Below are positions 6,566 to 8,955 of a stretch of DNA of 8,955 bases, one piece after another (within the stretch, counting starts at the first letter, position 1; every line of letters starts with the position of its first letter). The DNA comes from Granulicella sp. UBA5172 (GTDB lineage Bacteria; Acidobacteriota; Terriglobia; Terriglobales; Acidobacteriaceae). The notes beneath the pieces are model-generated. The model was given only the letters and a program-made list of their open reading frames with translations. It had not been told where the DNA came from and did not search any database. The stretch spans positions 1-8,955 of the forward strand of contig DHWW01000230.1 in assembly GCA_002413385.1 (NCBI GenBank). Reading direction: 5' to 3'. The position numbers were made by a program, and so were the translations under genes.

Positions 6566-6952
6566 GTGACCCATTTACGTCAGATCATGCTGGAGGAGTT
6601 GGAGCGTCGCAACTACGCGCCAGGAACCATTCGCAGCTACATTCGCACGGTCGAGCACTTTGCCTGGCACTTCCATCGTCCGCCGGACCAGTTAGGGCCG
6701 GAGCACATTCGTCAGTATCAGGCGGCCATGTTCCGTGAGTGGAAGCTGGCACAGAACACGGTGTCGCAGCGCCTGGGCGCTCTGCGCTTCTTTTACACGC
6801 AGGTTCTGAAGCAGACCTGGAGCACCGCCGAGACGCCCTATCCGAAGAAGGTGCTGCACCTGCCGCAGGTGCTCAGCCAGGAAGAAGTCGCTCGGCTGAT
6901 CGAGGCAGCCCAGACCCCCGTCTATCGCATGCTGCTGATGACGCTCTATGCC
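6566..6952 (+). pseudogene. IS91-associated tyrosine recombinase, N-terminal fragment
   Basis: These ~129 codons cover the SAM-like core-binding domain of a phage-integrase-type recombinase carried by IS91-group elements. Visible segments are QIMLEELERRNYAPGTIRSY (residues 6-25), the QYQAAMFRE helix, NTVSQRLGALRFFY, and PKKVLHLPQVLSQEEVARLI entering the catalytic domain. The match stops after LLMTLYA, just where a TGARR-like catalytic arginine motif should follow. The sequence then becomes antisense IS66 transposase, so the R-H-R-Y catalytic residues are all absent. GTG at 6566 is the likely start because of the strong AAGGAGGT just upstream; the GTG at 6542 has no such site. The open frame runs to 7087 without further homology. 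The partner IS91 transposase is not in the window. Confidence 0.82.
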
Positions 6953-7240
6953 AATCGCGACGCAACGCAGGGCTCGCTCGGCTGCGGAGTTATCGATCTC
7001 GATGCGTCCATCGTCCAGGTAACGCACCAGCGCGTCCCAGAGCGAGAGGGCGTAGTGGATCGCCGCAGCCGTGTTGGACTTGCGTGAGAGCGTGGCGAGC
7101 GATGTCTTGAGCCAGTGGTGCATCGACTCGAGCAGTGGCCGGGCTCGGGCGTTGCGGATACGACGGCGTTCGTCTGGAGAACGTCCGCGGATCTCCTTCT
7201 CGATCGCATACAGAAGCGCGATGCGTTCGATGGCTTCGGT
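6950..7240 (-). pseudogene. IS66 transposase (TnpC), internal C-terminal fragment
   Basis: About 95 residues of the IS66-family DDE transposase are preserved: EAIERIALLYAIEKEIRG, then RARPLLESMHHWLKTSL, TLSRKSNTAAAIHYALSLW, and the conserved RIEIDNSAAERALR that carries the catalytic glutamate, ending at CVAIG. Both ends are broken: at ~7240 it joins in frame the start of a nucleotidyltransferase, and at ~6950 it meets the tyrosine recombinase fragment in opposite orientation. The short C-terminal tail and the first two catalytic aspartates are missing, as are TnpA and TnpB. It cannot transpose. Confidence 0.85.
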
Positions 7241-7366
7241 GGGTGCTGCAGCCGTGTCTGTAATCAGCAGGCCTAGAGTGATTCCGCCGACGAAGACAAT
7301 TTCATCTAAGAACGGAGTGAGCTTCGATACCGCGTCTTCCAGCATTGGCAGGTTGGGATCAGCCAT
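7238..7366 (-). pseudogene. Nucleotidyltransferase-like protein, N-terminal fragment
   Basis: The first ~42 residues (MADPNLPMLEDAVSKL, then FLDEIVFVGGITLGLLITD) match the start of a widespread nucleotidyltransferase family annotated as AbiEii-like. The VGGxT glycine motif is present. The family would continue with an arginine-proline-threonine stretch leading to the catalytic DxD, but the frame passes without a stop into the IS66 transposase fragment, so the acidic catalytic residues are absent. The ATG at 7366 overlaps the end of the winged-helix gene by 8 nt (ATGGCTGA), the tight coupling typical of toxin-antitoxin-like pairs. The combined open frame to 6692 encodes a chimera of nucleotidyltransferase head, IS66 body and antisense tail; whether it is made is unknown. 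Confidence 0.7.
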
Positions 7367-7868
7367 TTAGTTCCTTCCCAAGCAATTCAATGGCAAGGTT
7401 GCGCTCCCTCGTTCTTCCGCTCCGGATGGCATCGCATAAGGCAAGGAGTGAATAAAATCTTGAATCGTGTAGCGCTGCCTTGGAGGCACCCTTGTATAGC
7501 GGATCAAGGGCAATTCCACGCACTGTCCCTTTTGGATTAGGCCAAACGGGCAGGGGGTCATTGTCTGCCAGAATTTGAGACTTCAATGGTTCTGCCGCGT
7601 AGGAAGTCGGCACACCACGCACCATTGATCCCCTCTTTGGCGGAAATGCGTATTTGAAGCCATGCGCCAGAAATTCGAGAAGCCCAGTGCGGTTCACTCG
7701 TTTCTCTCTACCGCCGAGGTAGATTAGCCCCGCCTCCTCGCTACGCTTCAAAGACTTCGACACTTCAGACGGCGAAAGAAAGATGTCTGCGGCAATGTCT
7801 TTTGACAGCCGTGTTTGCCCGTCTGGCAATGACAGTCTGAGAAGCACCGCTATGTCCTGTCCTTGCAT
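7359..7868 (-). CDS. Winged-helix DNA-binding protein, antitoxin-like partner of a nucleotidyltransferase
   Basis: This intact 169-residue protein begins with a winged helix-turn-helix: QDIAVLLRLSL (helix 1), LSKDIAADIFLSPSEVSKSL (residues 21-40, with the recognition helix at ~33-46), and a wing through GLIYLGGREKRVN. Residues 61-169 are a C-terminal domain with FKYAFPPKRG, VWPNPKGTVRG and a terminal helical segment. Similar proteins are usually called MarR-like or hypothetical and are paired with nucleotidyltransferases. The stop overlaps the start of the truncated nucleotidyltransferase by 8 nt, indicating translational coupling. A perfect 22-bp palindrome lies 22 bp upstream of the ATG, a likely site for autoregulation. 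The Shine-Dalgarno is weak. If the pair was a toxin-antitoxin system, only this half survives. DNA binding is well supported; the antitoxin role is inference. Confidence 0.72.
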   Translation of the reverse strand: MQGQDIAVLLRLSLPDGQTRLSKDIAADIFLSPSEVSKSLKRSEEAGLIYLGGREKRVNRTGLLEFLAHGFKYAFPPKRGSMVRGVPTSYAAEPLKSQILADNDPLPVWPNPKGTVRGIALDPLYKGASKAALHDSRFYSLLALCDAIRSGRTRERNLAIELLGKELNG

Positions 7869-7889
7869 AAGGTGATGGTAGCAGGAGAA

Positions 7890-7911
7890 TTTCCGATTTG
7901 GAAATCGGAAA
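7890..7911. promoter_or_regulatory. Perfect 22-bp palindrome, probable operator of the winged-helix gene
   Basis: Arms TTTCCGATTT (7890-7899) and AAATCGGAAA (7902-7911) are exact complements around a GG centre. The centre lies about 32 bp upstream of the winged-helix ATG at 7868. Arm length and near-zero spacing suit a dimeric winged-helix repressor, so autoregulation is the simplest reading. I cannot place the promoter boxes with confidence. Confidence 0.6.
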
Positions 7912-7927
7912 GTACATGCTTATTTCC

Positions 7928-8036
7928 CAGAAGGTTTGAGGGGTAACCCTTCTGGTGGCTGCAGATGCCGGTCGGTCGGTCGAAACGATCTGGCTCAGGG
8001 AAGAGAGCCACCTGTAAATTCCGCGACGCTCGCGGA
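7928..8036. repeat. Cluster of three further hairpins upstream of the winged-helix gene
   Basis: CAGAAGGTT (7928-7936) pairs with AA(C)CCTTCTG (7945-7954) with one bulged C. TGGCTC (7991-7996) pairs with GAGCCA (8005-8010). TCCGCGA (8020-8026) pairs with TCGCGGA (8030-8036) around a 3-nt loop. A GTCG triplet repeat lies at 7971-7982. With the palindrome at 7890 this makes four stems in under 150 bases, suggesting a structured RNA, a long leader or a mobile-element end. None is followed by a T-tract on either strand. Confidence 0.5.
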
Positions 8037-8218
8037 GCCAGTTGACGGCCGCGCATGATGGACTGCTTGTTGTTGGCATATCCGCGGGAGGCAGCCCGTT
8101 GGGCCATGAATACCCTCCCCGCGCTTTGGCGACGTGGTGTAGCTCTTTTTGCCGCACGTTTACGAATACGCCTCGATGAGTTACCTGGCGGCTTGCGCCA
8201 TCGATTCCAGACTTGAAA

Positions 8219-8808
8219 TTACTGGGTGTCCCAGCTGCCCGCGTCTTTCACAATGGTCACGATTTCATCGCAATAGCGAATGGCGGTAGAGCTGAGCAGC
8301 CCGGGAGTTGACAGCCGCTTCTCAAAGTCATCCGCATCGGTCGACGCGCGTGCGCAGTCGAGAAGGCCTCCAAAGTGTCGAAGCAACCGATGAACACTTC
8401 TGGAGGATAGACAGAGAGTGCCTTCATCAGATCTCCAACCGTGCTCTTGATGGCTACCCCGTACTCTGACTTCGTGTAGAGCTTCCACATTGCGACGGAC
8501 TCGCCGGCTCCCTGGTACCAGCAGTTAACAGCCGTGTGTTTGGAATAATCCTGCATCAACTGAATCACATCGCCACTTGCTCCGCCGAAGTGAGTAGCGA
8601 TTGAGTGCGTCAGCTCGCGACCGAGGACTGCCTCCCATTTGTCAGAGAACTCGGTAAGGAGAGCAAAGTATAGGCCACCCTGTTCCAGCATCTGGAGGAA
8701 CTTGGGCAAGTCCATGTACCTCCAGATGACGGTCTCTATCGGTGGTGTTTGAATGTCCGGATGTAGTAGATAACCCACGTAGTGATTCCGTTCAGAAGTA
8801 GAAGCCAA
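8219..8808 (-). pseudogene. DUF2971 family protein, frame-broken and shortened
   Basis: The first ~143 residues read as a DUF2971 protein, a family of unknown function often found near defence and mobile loci: IWRYMDLPKFLQMLEQGGLYFALLTEFSDKWE (residues 28-59), then VNCWYQGAGESVAMWKLYTKSEYGVAI at 94-120 and PPEVFIGCFD at 135-144. At ~8380 coding character moves to another frame, giving RASTDADDFEKRLSTPGLLSS and a plausible C-terminus ending GSWDTQ at a TAA at 8219. The original frame ends at 8257 with low-complexity residues. The family is usually ~230-300 residues, so there is a frameshift and probably an internal deletion as well. Start is taken as TTG at 8808, since a stop lies just upstream; the first ATG, after TGGAGG, would cut into the conserved IWRYMDLP segment. 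Confidence 0.65.
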
Positions 8809-8955
8809 TGGTGAGCACGTCTACTCCTGCCTAATTGAGATTGAGTAAGGTTGCAGCATTCCTCTTTATTCTCTCAAGAGCCTTCGAACCTGGGCTATGA
8901 GAATCAACGTCGTTACCGAAACTCGTCCAATCCTCATGATTCGGCTCGCGTTAAC

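Larger units (their letters stand above)
7850..8218 (-). other. Basic open frame of uncertain reality over a 350-base gap
   Basis: Between the winged-helix gene and the DUF2971 remnant, one minus-strand frame stays open from 8218 to its stop at 7850-7852. Its middle part is strongly basic and protein-like (RRIRKRAAKRATPRRQ, then MAQRAASRGYANN from an ATG at 8107, then RGRQLAPRASRNLQVALFPE). I recognise no family. The frame has no good start before 8107, would run through the palindrome at 7890, and overlaps the winged-helix gene by 19 nt, so at least its end is probably not coding. It could be a decayed C-terminal remnant; otherwise nothing gene-like is visible here. Confidence 0.22.

Noticed and set aside
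8831..8950. 40-codon minus-strand open stretch (NHEDWTSFGNDVDSHSPG within it) ending with TAG at 8831
   Set aside because: There is no ATG, GTG or TTG in it and a stop sits at 8951-8953 in the same frame, so at best it is a decayed fragment.
1..8955. CRISPR array or cas genes
   Set aside because: No regularly spaced repeats of 23-40 bp were seen; the only tandem repeats are the AGAGA and GTCG short repeats.

Overview
The window looks like Acidobacteriota DNA, probably a Terriglobia-type soil genome. This rests on family resemblance: the C-terminus of an Oar-like TonB-dependent receptor, Tat-exported sugar enzymes of types common in that phylum, moderately high GC, and a heavy load of insertion-sequence debris. 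No taxonomic marker is present, so the assignment is inference.

Left third (1-2470, plus strand): the 3' end of a TonB-dependent outer-membrane receptor, a terminator-like hairpin, about 570 bases of leader or intergenic DNA with a hairpin and a pentanucleotide repeat, then a complete Tat-exported clan GH-A (GH5-like) glycoside hydrolase. Together these suggest uptake and hydrolysis of a plant or microbial polysaccharide.

Middle-left (2571-3919): a graveyard of fragments. It holds the left end of an ISAs1-family element with 65 codons of its transposase, the first ~153 codons of an M1 aminopeptidase in the opposite direction, an N-terminal fragment of an unrecognised protein, and about 140 bp of an IS91-type element end.

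Centre (4004-6266, minus strand): an intact two-gene operon, a Tat-exported xylose-isomerase-like TIM-barrel protein followed 52 nt later by a Tat-exported Gfo/Idh/MocA oxidoreductase. This operon lies between two inverted, diverged copies of the same IS91-type end (3780-3919 and 6421-6560). The arrangement suggests that mobile DNA framed, and perhaps delivered, the operon.

Right third (6421-8955): the 5' part of the IS91-associated tyrosine recombinase breaks off into a C-terminal piece of an IS66 transposase. That piece is fused in frame to the first ~42 residues of a nucleotidyltransferase. The nucleotidyltransferase overlaps by 8 nt the end of an intact winged-helix gene whose start faces a perfect 22-bp palindrome. 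The pair resembles a two-gene toxin-antitoxin-like module whose enzyme half has been destroyed. Further right is a hairpin-rich 350-base stretch and a frame-broken DUF2971 gene.

Overall, three apparently intact sugar-related exported enzymes and one intact DNA-binding protein sit among at least seven gene or IS fragments.
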